DNA of 64,000 bases from VXNE01 sp963665455 (GTDB taxonomy: Bacteria > Pseudomonadota > Gammaproteobacteria > Pseudomonadales > Azotimanducaceae). The translations under genes were made by a program, and so were the position numbers. Where the stretch lies: positions 1,984,001 through 2,048,000 of the forward strand of contig OY762279.1 in assembly GCA_963665455.1 (NCBI GenBank), given 5' to 3'. Of this stretch, positions 44,312-52,281 are shown in pieces. The notes beneath the pieces are model-generated. The model ran no database searches, was not told the origin of the DNA, and saw nothing but the letters and a program-made list of their open reading frames with translations. Numbering within the stretch: position 1 is the stretch's first letter; every line of letters starts with the position of its first letter.

Positions 44312-45316
44312 ATGCTCGTACTCGGCATCGAAACGTCCTGCGACGAGACCGGGGTCGCCCTGTACGACGGGAGCGCCGGCCTCCTTGCGCAAACGCTGTA
44401 CAGCCAGGTCGCGATGCACGCGGAGTATGGCGGCGTCGTCCCGGAGCTCGCCTCGCGGGACCATATCCGCAAGATACTGCCCCTCGTTCGCAAGACGCTC
44501 GAGGAGGGGGAGCGGCGGGTGGGGGATCTCGACGGGGTGGCCTACACGGCAGGCCCGGGGCTGATCGGTGCCCTCATGGTCGGGGCCGGGGTGGGCCGTT
44601 CGCTCGCGTGGTCCCTGGGCGTCCCGGCCCTCGGCGTGCACCACATGGAAGCCCACCTGCTCGCGCCGATGCTTGAGGCGGAGGGACCGCGTCCGCCGTT
44701 CGTGGCGCTGCTCGTGTCGGGGGGCCACACCCAACTTGTGAAGGTGGCGGGGGTCGGGCGGTACGAACTCCTCGGAGAGTCCCTGGACGACGCGGCCGGC
44801 GAGGCGTTCGACAAGACGGCGAAGTTGCTCGGCCTGGGGTATCCCGGGGGCCCCGCCGTGGCCCGGGAAGCGGCGCGGGGACGGCCTGGCCGCTTCGCGT
44901 TTCCGCGCCCCATGACAGACCGTCCCGGCCTCGACTTCAGCTTCAGCGGCCTGAAGACCGCCGTCGCGAACCGGGTCAGGCAGCTAGGGCCGCTCACTGA
45001 CCAGGACGTCGCGGATGTCGCCCTCGCCTTCCAGGAAGCCGTCGTGGACACCTTGGTCATCAAGTGCCGCCGGGCACTCGAGGCTGCGCAAGCGAGCGCG
45101 TTGGTTCTTGCCGGCGGGGTTGCCGCGAACGTCGAACTACGCGCCCGCTTGGCCGCCGCCGTGCCTGCCGTGTTTCATGCCGCGCCGGCGCTGTGCACGG
45201 ACAACGGTGCCATGATCGCCTACGCGGGGTACCTGCGGCTGGCGGCCGGTGCCTCCGAGCCGCTTGGGATCACCACCCGGGCGCGCTGGCCACTGACGGA
45301 GCTGGCGCCGGCATGA
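44312..45316 (+). CDS. tsaD: tRNA N6-threonylcarbamoyladenosine synthesis protein TsaD
   Basis: TsaD transfers the threonylcarbamoyl group to A37 of ANN-decoding tRNAs, together with TsaB and TsaE. The 334-residue protein has 'GIETSCDETGVALYDG' at the N terminus, the metal-binding 'HHMEAHL', the nucleotide motif 'LVSGGHTQL', and 'AGGVAANVELR'. It is divergent from rpsU, as in most gammaproteobacteria. Its stop overlaps the folB start (ATGA, 45313-45316). Confidence 0.97.
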   Translation: MLVLGIETSCDETGVALYDGSAGLLAQTLYSQVAMHAEYGGVVPELASRDHIRKILPLVRKTLEEGERRVGDLDGVAYTAGPGLIGALMVGAGVGRSLAWSLGVPALGVHHMEAHLLAPMLEAEGPRPPFVALLVSGGHTQLVKVAGVGRYELLGESLDDAAGEAFDKTAKLLGLGYPGGPAVAREAARGRPGRFAFPRPMTDRPGLDFSFSGLKTAVANRVRQLGPLTDQDVADVALAFQEAVVDTLVIKCRRALEAAQASALVLAGGVAANVELRARLAAAVPAVFHAAPALCTDNGAMIAYAGYLRLAAGASEPLGITTRARWPLTELAPA

Positions 45317-45678
45317 AGATCTGCATCGACGGGCTGGAGTTGGCCGCCATCGTCGGGGTGCGCGAGCATGAACGCGAGGTGCCCCAGACCCTCCTGATCG
45401 ACGTCGAGTTCGTGGTGGCGCCGCCGTCCGCGGACGCCATCGATGCCGCGGTGGACTACTCCGCCGTCGTGCGACTTGTGCAGGAGCATGTTCTTGCCGG
45501 CCGTTACTTCCTGATAGAGACCGTGGCGAAGACCACCGCCGAGCGGTTGGCGGCGGCTTTCCGGCTCGAGGAGGTCCGCGTGCGGGTCGTCAAGCCGGCG
45601 GCGTCGGCCGTGGCCCGCTCCGTGTCCGCGGAACATTGGCTGCGGGGTGGTGCAGGGGACGCGCGCCCGGATCGGTAA
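45313..45678 (+). CDS. folB: Dihydroneopterin aldolase
   Basis: FolB cleaves dihydroneopterin to hydroxymethyl-dihydropterin and glycolaldehyde in folate synthesis. The 121-residue protein is full length, with 'LAAIVGVREHEREVPQTLLIDVEF' at the N terminus, 'DYSAVV', and the 'FLIETVAKTTAERL' segment carrying the catalytic Glu. The ATG at 45313 overlaps tsaD's stop by four bases; an upstream in-frame start would lie inside tsaD and is rejected. Confidence 0.93.
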   Translation: MKICIDGLELAAIVGVREHEREVPQTLLIDVEFVVAPPSADAIDAAVDYSAVVRLVQEHVLAGRYFLIETVAKTTAERLAAAFRLEEVRVRVVKPAASAVARSVSAEHWLRGGAGDARPDR

Positions 45679-45742
45679 AGTGCCTGTCGAAGGCGGGGAG
45701 GAGCGCATACACTTGCGCCCATCCCGAGCGAGGGGGGCGGCG

Positions 45743-46516
45743 ATGGCGGACCAAAGCGGCTGGATGCGAGGGCTCGCCCTGGCGGTGGCGTGTACGGCGG
45801 GCTGGAGCGTGGGAGCTGACGACGCACACGAAGCCATGGCGGCCCGCATCGAGGCGCAGCAGCAAGCGCCGGACCGGCATCGCTTCGACGCGCCCCGGGA
45901 CGCGGCCCGCAAGCCCTTCGCGGCCTTCCGCTTTCTGGGGTTGCGCGAGGGCATGACGGCCCTGGACGTCGGGGCCTACGCCGGCTACACGACGGAGATG
46001 CTGTCGGCGGCGGTCGGACCAACGGGCAAGGTCTACTCCCACAACCGCGAACGCGTGCTGACCCACTTCGCGGACGGCTACTACGGGCGCACGATGGAGG
46101 AGCGGCTCGCGAACGACCGCCTGCCGAACGTCGTGCAGCATGTGCGCGAGTACGACGATCTCGGTCTCGACGGGACGGTGGACGTCGCGTTCCTCGGCAA
46201 TCTGCTGCACGATTTCCTTCGCCGGGATGGACGCGAGGGGGCGGTGGCGCTGCTGGCGAACATCCGCACGACGCTCAAGCCCGGCGGCGTGCTCGGGCTC
46301 ACCGACCACGTCGGCGTGCCGGGCGCGGACAACGAGCGGCTACATCGCATCGAGCCGGACTTGGCGCGGACGCTGGTGCGGGAGGCCGGTTTCGTCGTCG
46401 AGGCGGAGAGCGACCTCTACGCGAACCCGGAGGACGACCACACGCTGATGGTGTACAACGACGCCATCTACCTGCGCACCGACCGATTCCTGTTCCGGGC
46501 CAGGAGGGCCCCGTGA
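45743..46516 (+). CDS. Exported predicted methyltransferase (COG4798-like)
   Basis: A 257-residue protein from the ATG at 45743 with a short positive N terminus and hydrophobic core 'GLALAVACTAGWSVGA', a probable signal peptide cleaved near residue 25. The mature part begins with a 'RHRFDAPRDAARKPFAAFRFLGL' segment and a class I methyltransferase motif 'GMTALDVGAYAGYTTEML'. 'LKPGGVLGLTDH' follows, and a C-terminal acidic stretch. This matches a widespread family of predicted exported methyltransferases whose substrate is unknown; a cytosolic SAM cofactor in the periplasm is puzzling. The gene lies 65 bases after folB. Confidence 0.75.
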   Translation: MADQSGWMRGLALAVACTAGWSVGADDAHEAMAARIEAQQQAPDRHRFDAPRDAARKPFAAFRFLGLREGMTALDVGAYAGYTTEMLSAAVGPTGKVYSHNRERVLTHFADGYYGRTMEERLANDRLPNVVQHVREYDDLGLDGTVDVAFLGNLLHDFLRRDGREGAVALLANIRTTLKPGGVLGLTDHVGVPGADNERLHRIEPDLARTLVREAGFVVEAESDLYANPEDDHTLMVYNDAIYLRTDRFLFRARRAP

Positions 46517-46552
46517 CCGGACCTCGATCGCGCATTCCCCAAGGAGAGAGAC

Positions 46553-47317
46553 ATGACGGATAACACGCCCGCCGAGGTGGCGTTGATCGTGGGCGGCGGC
46601 CCGGGCATCAGCGCGAGCTGCGCGCGCCTCTTCAGCCGCGACGGCATGCGCGTCGCCATCGCCGCGCGCAACCCCGACAAGCCGGTGCTTAAGGACTTGG
46701 CCGCAGAATTCGGCGTTAGGAACTACGCCTGCGACGCCGCCGACGGTGAGGCCGTGGCGGGGCTCTTCGAGTCCGTGACCGCGGACCTCGGCGCGCCGCG
46801 GCTGGTCGTACACAACATCGACGGCCGCATGCGCGACATCTTCCGCAAGGGCATCACCGAAGCGGACCCGGATCTGGTGCGCGAGGTGTTGACGAACTCG
46901 GCCTACAGCGCCTTCCTGGTGGCGCAACAAGCGGCGACGCACATGCTCGCGCGGGAACCGTCGGTGCCCGACGGCCACCGGGGCACGATCCTCTTCACCA
47001 ACGCCAGCGCCGCGTTCAAGGGCTACCCGCGGAGCGGGGCGTTCGCCATGGCGTGCCAGGCGAAATCCGGGCTCGCGGAGAGCATGGCGCGGGAACTCAT
47101 GCCGCAGGGCATCCACGTCGCCCACGTCCCGATCGACGCCGCCATCGGCTGGACGCAACCGGACGGCAGCCGAGCGCACCGCATGGCCGGCACCTCCCAG
47201 GACGACAACATGGCGGATCCGGACCGCATCGCGGACACCTATCTGCACCTGCACCGGCAGCACCGCTCGACCTGGGCGTTCGAGGTGGTGCTGCGGCCCT
47301 GGGTGGAGAACTGGTAA
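46553..47317 (+). CDS. SDR-family protein with altered active site
   Basis: A 254-residue classical short-chain dehydrogenase fold preceded by a strong aaggaga ribosome site. 'ALIVGGGPGISASCARLF' is the nucleotide-binding loop (TGxxxGIG variant), and 'FTNASAAFKG' contains the active-site Ser region. Where catalytic YxxxK is expected ('AFASAKFAL' in near relatives) it reads 'AFAMACQAK', giving Phe and Cys in the Tyr and Lys positions. It may be a binding or non-oxidoreductive protein. It is transcribed away from folB and converges on apaH. Confidence 0.7.
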   Translation: MTDNTPAEVALIVGGGPGISASCARLFSRDGMRVAIAARNPDKPVLKDLAAEFGVRNYACDAADGEAVAGLFESVTADLGAPRLVVHNIDGRMRDIFRKGITEADPDLVREVLTNSAYSAFLVAQQAATHMLAREPSVPDGHRGTILFTNASAAFKGYPRSGAFAMACQAKSGLAESMARELMPQGIHVAHVPIDAAIGWTQPDGSRAHRMAGTSQDDNMADPDRIADTYLHLHRQHRSTWAFEVVLRPWVENW

Positions 47318-47332
47318 CGGCTAACGCCGGGG

Positions 47333-48136
47333 CTACACGTGCTCGTCGTACCCGACCTGAAACAGCTTCCCGTCCTCCAGGCGGAACGCGGTCAACGCGC
47401 GTCCCCACACGCATCCCGTGTCCACGCCGATGGCGTGGCTGTGGTGGACGCCCTCGAGGGACGCCCAGTGCCCGAAGACCACCGGGCGGCGGACACGGGG
47501 CGGGAACTCGAACCAGGGCTTGAAGCCCGGCGGCGCGTCGTCCGCGGGACCCTTGTGCGCGAAGTCGAGTTCCCCGGCCGCGTTCACGAAGCGCATGCGC
47601 GTAAGGTAGTTCACGATCGTGCGCCACCGGGCCATCCCGTCGAGGGACCTGGACCATCGGGCGGGCTCGTTGCCGTACATCCGCCGGAAGAACGCTTGGT
47701 ACTGGCCGCCGGCGATCACCGCTTCCACTTCCCGCGCACGTTTCCTCGCCTGCTTGAGGCTCCAGATGTGCGGCACCCCGGCATGGGTCATGACCACCCC
47801 GCCGCCCTTGTGGAGGACGGGCAGGCCCCGCAGCCAGTGGGCGAGTTGCCGACAGTCCTTCGCGCCGAGCAGTTCGTCGAGGGTGTCCGAGGAGCGGGCC
47901 GAGTGGCCGCCGAAGACGATCGCGAGAAAGTGCAGGTCGTGGTTGCCGAGCACGGTGACGGCGCGGTCCCCGAGCGTGCGCACGAACCGCAGGGTCGCGA
48001 GGGAGTCCGGCCCGCGGTTGACGAGGTCGCCCACGAACCAGAGCGCATCGCGTTTCTCCCGATAACGGACCTTCGCGAGCAATGCCTCGAGTTGCGCGAA
48101 GCAGCCCTGCACGTCGCCGATGACGTAGGTGGACAT
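47333..48136 (-). CDS. apaH: Diadenosine tetraphosphatase (symmetrical)
   Basis: ApaH hydrolyses Ap4A to two ADP and also removes Np4 caps from RNA. The 267-residue protein carries all metallophosphatase motifs: 'GDVQGC', 'GDLVNRGPDS', 'GNHDLHFL', 'THAGVPH' and 'FGHWASLEG'. In most gammaproteobacteria it directly follows apaG in the surA-pdxA-ksgA-apaG-apaH operon. Here it is separated from apaG by a 2-kb restriction-modification insert of opposite orientation, so it probably needs its own promoter. Confidence 0.97.
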   Translation of the reverse strand: MSTYVIGDVQGCFAQLEALLAKVRYREKRDALWFVGDLVNRGPDSLATLRFVRTLGDRAVTVLGNHDLHFLAIVFGGHSARSSDTLDELLGAKDCRQLAHWLRGLPVLHKGGGVVMTHAGVPHIWSLKQARKRAREVEAVIAGGQYQAFFRRMYGNEPARWSRSLDGMARWRTIVNYLTRMRFVNAAGELDFAHKGPADDAPPGFKPWFEFPPRVRRPVVFGHWASLEGVHHSHAIGVDTGCVWGRALTAFRLEDGKLFQVGYDEHV

Positions 48137-48278
48137 TAGCCGGCAGCTCCGCTTGGGGTGCTGACCCGTCGAACTGGCAGATGCATCGCGGCTCGCCCGG
48201 TCGCGACCACCCGTGAGCCATGTCCAAAACTGACGACGTGATTCCCCACTCTCCTGTCAACCGAGGATGCGTCGGTGG

Positions 48279-48284
48279 TATGAT
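48279..48284 (+). promoter_or_regulatory. Possible -10 box for the restriction-modification operon
   Basis: TATGAT lies 18 bases after a weak -35-like TGTCAA (48255-48260), about 70 bases upstream of the methyltransferase start. Confidence 0.4.
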
Positions 48285-48317
48285 CGGTCACGGGACGCTA
48301 GCGACGCAATGTGACCG
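48285..48317. promoter_or_regulatory. Dyad adjacent to the R-M promoter
   Basis: CGGTCAC and GTGACCG form a perfect 7-base inverted repeat with a 19-base spacer. It abuts the -10 candidate and ends 36 bases before the methyltransferase start, suiting an operator. Confidence 0.4.
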
Positions 48318-48353
48318 TGCCGAAGGCGGTCTGTTCTCTGTCAAGGAGGGGCG

Positions 48354-49520
48354 GTGGCCAGATTCGCGGAGTTCTTCGCTGGGATAGGGCTGGTACGGGA
48401 GGCGATTGAGCCGCTCGGCTGGGAGTGCGCGTTCGCGAACGATATCGCGCAGGACAAGGCCGAGATGTATGCGGCGCGCTTCGGTGGCGAACACTTGCTT
48501 GTTCGCGACATCCACCGGGTAGCAATTGCGGATGTTCCTGACGAGCTGGACCTTCTAACTGCCTCGTTCCCGTGCATTGATCTTTCGTTAGCCGGGAATC
48601 GAGCTGGTCTAGCTGGTGCGCATTCAGGCACCGTATGGCCGTTCGTAGAGTTAGTTGCGGCGTTGGGTCGAGAGAGGTCTTGGCCAAGTGCGCTTGTTCT
48701 TGAGAATGTTACTGGGTTCCTCACCTCGCGTTCTGGACGTGACTTAAACGACGTTTGCGCAGCGATTGGCGAGTTCGGATATCTGCTTGACTTGGTCGTT
48801 GTGGATGCTCGCTGGTTCACGCCGCAGAGTCGGCCTCGATTGTTTCTCTTGGCGATTCGCGAGGATCTTATTGCGGAGCCGATGGAGCCCACGGGCCACG
48901 TCACGCGGTTGCGTGGCGCCACGATACGTCGGTTTCAGCTATCGCATCGGGATGTACCCTTCGTGGAATTGCCACTGCCAGAACCACCGCATGGCTCGCG
49001 CGAGACGCTCGTGTCGACGCTCGAAGACGTGCCGGCGGGGGACGAGATTTGGTGGCCGCAAGAACGCGTCGAAGCGACTCTTGAGGCAATGGCGCCGGCG
49101 CACCGTGCGCGGGTTGAGCAGCTTGCGCGCGGAGCTCAGGACGGAGTCGCCACCATGTATCGCAGGGTGCGCCACGGTCGAACGGTTGGCGAGGTTCGGA
49201 GTGACTGTATCGCCGGTTGCCTAAGGACTCCTCAAGGGGGCAGTAGCGTACAGTTTTTGGTGGATTGTCGTGCGGCGGATACGCGGATTCGTCCCCTGAC
49301 TGGTCGCGAGTACGCGCGATTGCAAGGGGCTGATACGTTTCCAATTCGCGTAGGCCGTCGTCAAGCGCAGATGGGTTTCGGAGACGCTGTCTGCGTGCCT
49401 GCCGTTCGATGGTTGGTGGATCATGCATTCGGCTTTTTGGTCGGGAACGAGAGTTGTTGGGGAGCGCTTCAGCTCCGACTACCTCAACCTTTGGTGACGT
49501 ACGCAGCCGAGGAGGGTTGA
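48354..49520 (+). CDS. DNA (cytosine-5-)-methyltransferase of a type II R-M system
   Basis: A 388-residue C5-methyltransferase starting with GTG at 48354 behind a strong aaggagg site. Motif I is 'FFAGIGLVREAIE'. Motif IV is 'SFPCIDLSLAG' with catalytic C74, where the usual PCQ reads PCI. Motif VI is 'LVLENVTGFL' and motif VIII 'TPQSRPRLFLLAI'. It methylates cytosine in a recognition site that cannot be predicted. It is followed two bases later by a nuclease-like gene. Both lie between apaH and apaG in opposite orientation, with more A/T than the flanking genes, indicating transfer. Confidence 0.9.
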   Translation: MARFAEFFAGIGLVREAIEPLGWECAFANDIAQDKAEMYAARFGGEHLLVRDIHRVAIADVPDELDLLTASFPCIDLSLAGNRAGLAGAHSGTVWPFVELVAALGRERSWPSALVLENVTGFLTSRSGRDLNDVCAAIGEFGYLLDLVVVDARWFTPQSRPRLFLLAIREDLIAEPMEPTGHVTRLRGATIRRFQLSHRDVPFVELPLPEPPHGSRETLVSTLEDVPAGDEIWWPQERVEATLEAMAPAHRARVEQLARGAQDGVATMYRRVRHGRTVGEVRSDCIAGCLRTPQGGSSVQFLVDCRAADTRIRPLTGREYARLQGADTFPIRVGRRQAQMGFGDAVCVPAVRWLVDHAFGFLVGNESCWGALQLRLPQPLVTYAAEEG

Positions 49521-49522
49521 CG

Positions 49523-50059
49523 ATGCCGTTGCCCCCATCGCTCGACGTACATATGGCGTTGATCTACTTTCACGCGTACATGTACGGGCCTATTCGCGGC
49601 AAAGTGCGCCTGTATAAGGAGCGGGGCTTGCGGCCTCGTATGGCGATGTCAGAAGACTGGGAGATATTCGCTTCCATTCTATTGAGGAATGCCGGTGCGG
49701 AGGGGTCCAAAGGACCAGATCTTGAGAGTTATGAAGTCAAGTCGGCGCTTGCGGGCAGCTCCTTCGAATATCAGTACCACAAGAACTCTTGGAAGGAAAA
49801 GCTAGACGCTGATCGCGAAGCTGGGCACATCTTCATCTCGCACAGGGATGAGTTGGGCTACGTCGAGGTGCGCTACAGCGATGGGCCGGATTTGACGGAG
49901 TTCTTTGATGAATGGGAAGCGGCGCGTCCGTACTCCCGTGCTAGCGAGCAGCGCTTCAGGCGCAGCGTACCCTTTGGCTGGGTCGGCGCGAACGCGAAAC
50001 TCATCCTGCGCCTGGAGGATGGTGAAGCGACGTACATCGAGGAGTCCGAGTTGGATTAG
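49523..50059 (+). CDS. Putative type II restriction endonuclease
   Basis: A 178-residue protein starting two bases after the methyltransferase stop, with a gaggagg site upstream. 'KGPDLESYEVKSALAG' contains P65-D66 and E71-x-K73, a PD...ExK catalytic motif. The preceding 'EDWEIFASILLRNAGAEGSKG' fits the helix before it. Pairing and spacing with a C5-methyltransferase make it the likely cognate restriction enzyme. The length is small but within range for type II enzymes. The recognition sequence is unknown. Confidence 0.7.
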   Translation: MPLPPSLDVHMALIYFHAYMYGPIRGKVRLYKERGLRPRMAMSEDWEIFASILLRNAGAEGSKGPDLESYEVKSALAGSSFEYQYHKNSWKEKLDADREAGHIFISHRDELGYVEVRYSDGPDLTEFFDEWEAARPYSRASEQRFRRSVPFGWVGANAKLILRLEDGEATYIEESELD

Positions 50060-50141
50060 TAGCTGTACGTCGCCTGCGGGCGTTTCGGACTGTCACACTT
50101 GGTGTGAGACCGGAACTTGGAAGTTGCGGGGTCGCATTTGG

Positions 50142-50552
50142 TCAATGCACCACGTTCGGCATCGCCAGCGTAAATGCCGGAATGGGCACCTCGAAAACCG
50201 TGCCGTCGTCGGCGTGGAACGCGTAGTGGCCCTCCATGCAGCCGACGGCGGTCTCCAGCACCGCGGCGCTGGTGTAGCGGAAGGATTCGCCGGGCGGGAT
50301 GTGGGGTTGCTTGCCGACGACGCCGGGTCCCTGGACTTCCTGCTTGCGCCCATCGCCGTCGGTGATGAGCCAGCGGCGGCTCATCAGGCGGGCGGCGCGC
50401 TCGCCCACGTTCTCGATCACGATGGTGTAGGCGAACACGTAGCGCCCTTGGTCCGGGGCGGATTCGCGGGGGAGGTAGCGGGGCTCCACGGTCACGGTGA
50501 AGGCGTCGGCGCCTTTCTCGGCACCGGTGCCGCTGCTCTCGTCCGTGTTCAT
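50142..50552 (-). CDS. apaG: ApaG domain protein (Co2+/Mg2+ efflux-associated)
   Basis: A 136-residue protein with the fibronectin-like ApaG fold. It has 'VTVEPRYLPRESAPDQGRYVFAYTIVIENVG', 'WLITDGDGRKQEVQGPGVVGKQPHIPPGESFRYTS' with the conserved glycine-rich GPGVVG, and 'MEGHYAF'. The biochemical role is uncertain; in enterobacteria it affects magnesium and cobalt homeostasis. The start overlaps the ksgA stop by four bases (50549-50552), placing it in the leftward lptD-surA-pdxA-ksgA-apaG unit. Confidence 0.93.
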   Translation of the reverse strand: MNTDESSGTGAEKGADAFTVTVEPRYLPRESAPDQGRYVFAYTIVIENVGERAARLMSRRWLITDGDGRKQEVQGPGVVGKQPHIPPGESFRYTSAAVLETAVGCMEGHYAFHADDGTVFEVPIPAFTLAMPNVVH

Positions 50553-51319
50553 GTCTTGCGCGCCAACTGGTTCGCCAGGGCGACGAAGCCGTCGAGGCCC
50601 ACCGCGTCGGGGCGGGTTCCCGGATCGAGCCCTAGGGCGGCGACGTCGAGTCCAAGCGATTTTACGGCATTGCCCAGCCGCTTGCGGCGGGCGCCGAAGG
50701 CCACGCGCAAGACGGTGCGCAGGGCGGCGACGTCGTCAACCGGCTCCACCGGTGGCCGGGGGGTCAGCCGCACGAATTGCGAGACGACCTTGGGGCGCGG
50801 CACGAACGCGTCCGGCGGCACTCGGAACAGGGGCTCGATGGTGCAGTGATACTGCGCGATGACCGACAGCCTTCCCCACGCCTTGAACCCGGGGGCGGCG
50901 GCGAGTCGGTCCACGACCTCGGCTTGGAGCATGAAGTGCATGTCGAGGAGCGGGAGGCCCGCCCCGGACGCGTCGAACAGGCGATTCAGCAGCGGGGTCG
51001 AGATGTTGTACGGCAGGTTGCCCACGACACGCAGGGGTCCGCCGTCGGCGAGCGCGCCCAAGTCGACCACCAGGGCATCGCCCTCCACCACCGTGACGTG
51101 CGGGAACCGTTGCCGCAGCGGGCCGATGAGGTCCCGGTCCAGCTCGATGGCCGTGACGTGTGCCCCGGACGGGCAGAGGGCCTCGGTCAGTGCACCCCTG
51201 CCGGGACCGATCTCCAGGATTGGATCGCCCTCCGTGGGAGAAATCGCGGCCACGATGGCATCCGCGACCGCCGGGTCGGCGAGGAAGTGCTGCCCGAAGC
51301 GTTTACGCGCGGGCGGCAA
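50549..51319 (-). CDS. ksgA: 16S rRNA (adenine1518-N6/adenine1519-N6)-dimethyltransferase
   Basis: KsgA/RsmA dimethylates two adjacent adenines in helix 45 of 16S rRNA during 30S maturation. The 256-residue protein has 'RKRFGQHFLAD', SAM motif I 'ILEIGPGRGALTEAL', motif IV 'NLPYNIS', and the C-terminal domain 'SLGLDVAALGLDP'. It overlaps the end of pdxA by 17 bases and runs into apaG by four, so the operon is tightly packed. Confidence 0.97.
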   Translation of the reverse strand: MPPARKRFGQHFLADPAVADAIVAAISPTEGDPILEIGPGRGALTEALCPSGAHVTAIELDRDLIGPLRQRFPHVTVVEGDALVVDLGALADGGPLRVVGNLPYNISTPLLNRLFDASGAGLPLLDMHFMLQAEVVDRLAAAPGFKAWGRLSVIAQYHCTIEPLFRVPPDAFVPRPKVVSQFVRLTPRPPVEPVDDVAALRTVLRVAFGARRKRLGNAVKSLGLDVAALGLDPGTRPDAVGLDGFVALANQLARKT

Positions 51320-52274
51320 GTCGATATGCCGTGTCGAGGGCCGTCGCCAGGCTGCCCGGGTCCGCGGTACCCGTGCCGGCGAGTCCCAGCGCCGTGCCGT
51401 GGTCGACGGAGGTGCGTACGAACGGCAACCCCAGGGTCACGTTGGCCGCCTTGCCGAACGAGGCGTACTTCAGCACCGGCAGGCCCTGGTCGTGGTACAT
51501 GGCGAGGATCGCGTCCGCCTGTTGGGCGCTTTGGAAGATCGTGTCGGCCGGCAAGGGGCCCTCGACGGCGGCACCGCGCGCCCGCCACCGTCGGCACACG
51601 GGTTCGAGCACGTCGATCTCCTCGCGGCCCAGGTGGCCGGCCTCTCCGGCGTGGGGATTCAGCCCCGCCACCGCGATGCGGGGTGCGTCGATCCCGAACA
51701 CGGACCTTAAGCCCTCTATCAGAATGCGCAGCTTGCGGTCGATCCGCTCGACCGTGATCAGCTTGGGCACGTCCGCGAGCGGCACGTGCTCGGTGGCGAG
51801 GGCCACCCGTAGCCTATCCGCGACGAGCAGCATCACGACGTCCTCCTTGCCGCATGCATCGCGCAGGAAGCTGGTGTGGCCGGTGAACGGCGTGCCGTCG
51901 CGGTCGAGGATCGACTTCTGCACCGGACCGGTCACGAGCGCCCCGAAGTCGCCGGCGAGACACCCCTCCACGGCGAGGGTCAGGGTCCGCGACACGTAGT
52001 CCGCGTTGGCGGGGTCGAGCACCCCCGGCAGGACGGGCGCCTTCGCGGGAACGGGCAGAACCGTCATCCGCGCCGCGCCGCGCGTGTCCCGTTCCTCGAC
52101 GATGAGGGGCAGCCCGAGGCGGTCGGCCCGTGTGCGCAACACGTCCGGATCGGCGATGACGGTGGCGTCGTAGCTGCGGCCTTCCTGGAAGGCTTGGATG
52201 ACGATGTCGGGACCGATGCCGGCCGGCTCCCCCGGCGTGATGGCGATGCGCGGTCCGGTGCCGGGGTGGGCCAT
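51303..52274 (-). CDS. pdxA: 4-hydroxythreonine-4-phosphate dehydrogenase
   Basis: PdxA oxidises 4-phosphohydroxy-L-threonine in the DXP-dependent pyridoxal 5'-phosphate pathway. The 323-residue protein has 'ITPGEPAGIGPDIV', the metal-binding histidines in 'GHTSFLRDAC', 'GLNPHAGEAGHLGREE' and 'AMYHDQG', and 'VRTSVDHGTA'. The start was chosen at the ATG at 52274, just after surA's stop (8 bases). It is part of the lptD-surA-pdxA-ksgA-apaG operon. Confidence 0.97.
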   Translation of the reverse strand: MAHPGTGPRIAITPGEPAGIGPDIVIQAFQEGRSYDATVIADPDVLRTRADRLGLPLIVEERDTRGAARMTVLPVPAKAPVLPGVLDPANADYVSRTLTLAVEGCLAGDFGALVTGPVQKSILDRDGTPFTGHTSFLRDACGKEDVVMLLVADRLRVALATEHVPLADVPKLITVERIDRKLRILIEGLRSVFGIDAPRIAVAGLNPHAGEAGHLGREEIDVLEPVCRRWRARGAAVEGPLPADTIFQSAQQADAILAMYHDQGLPVLKYASFGKAANVTLGLPFVRTSVDHGTALGLAGTGTADPGSLATALDTAYRLAARA

Positions 52275-52281
52275 TGGCGGG

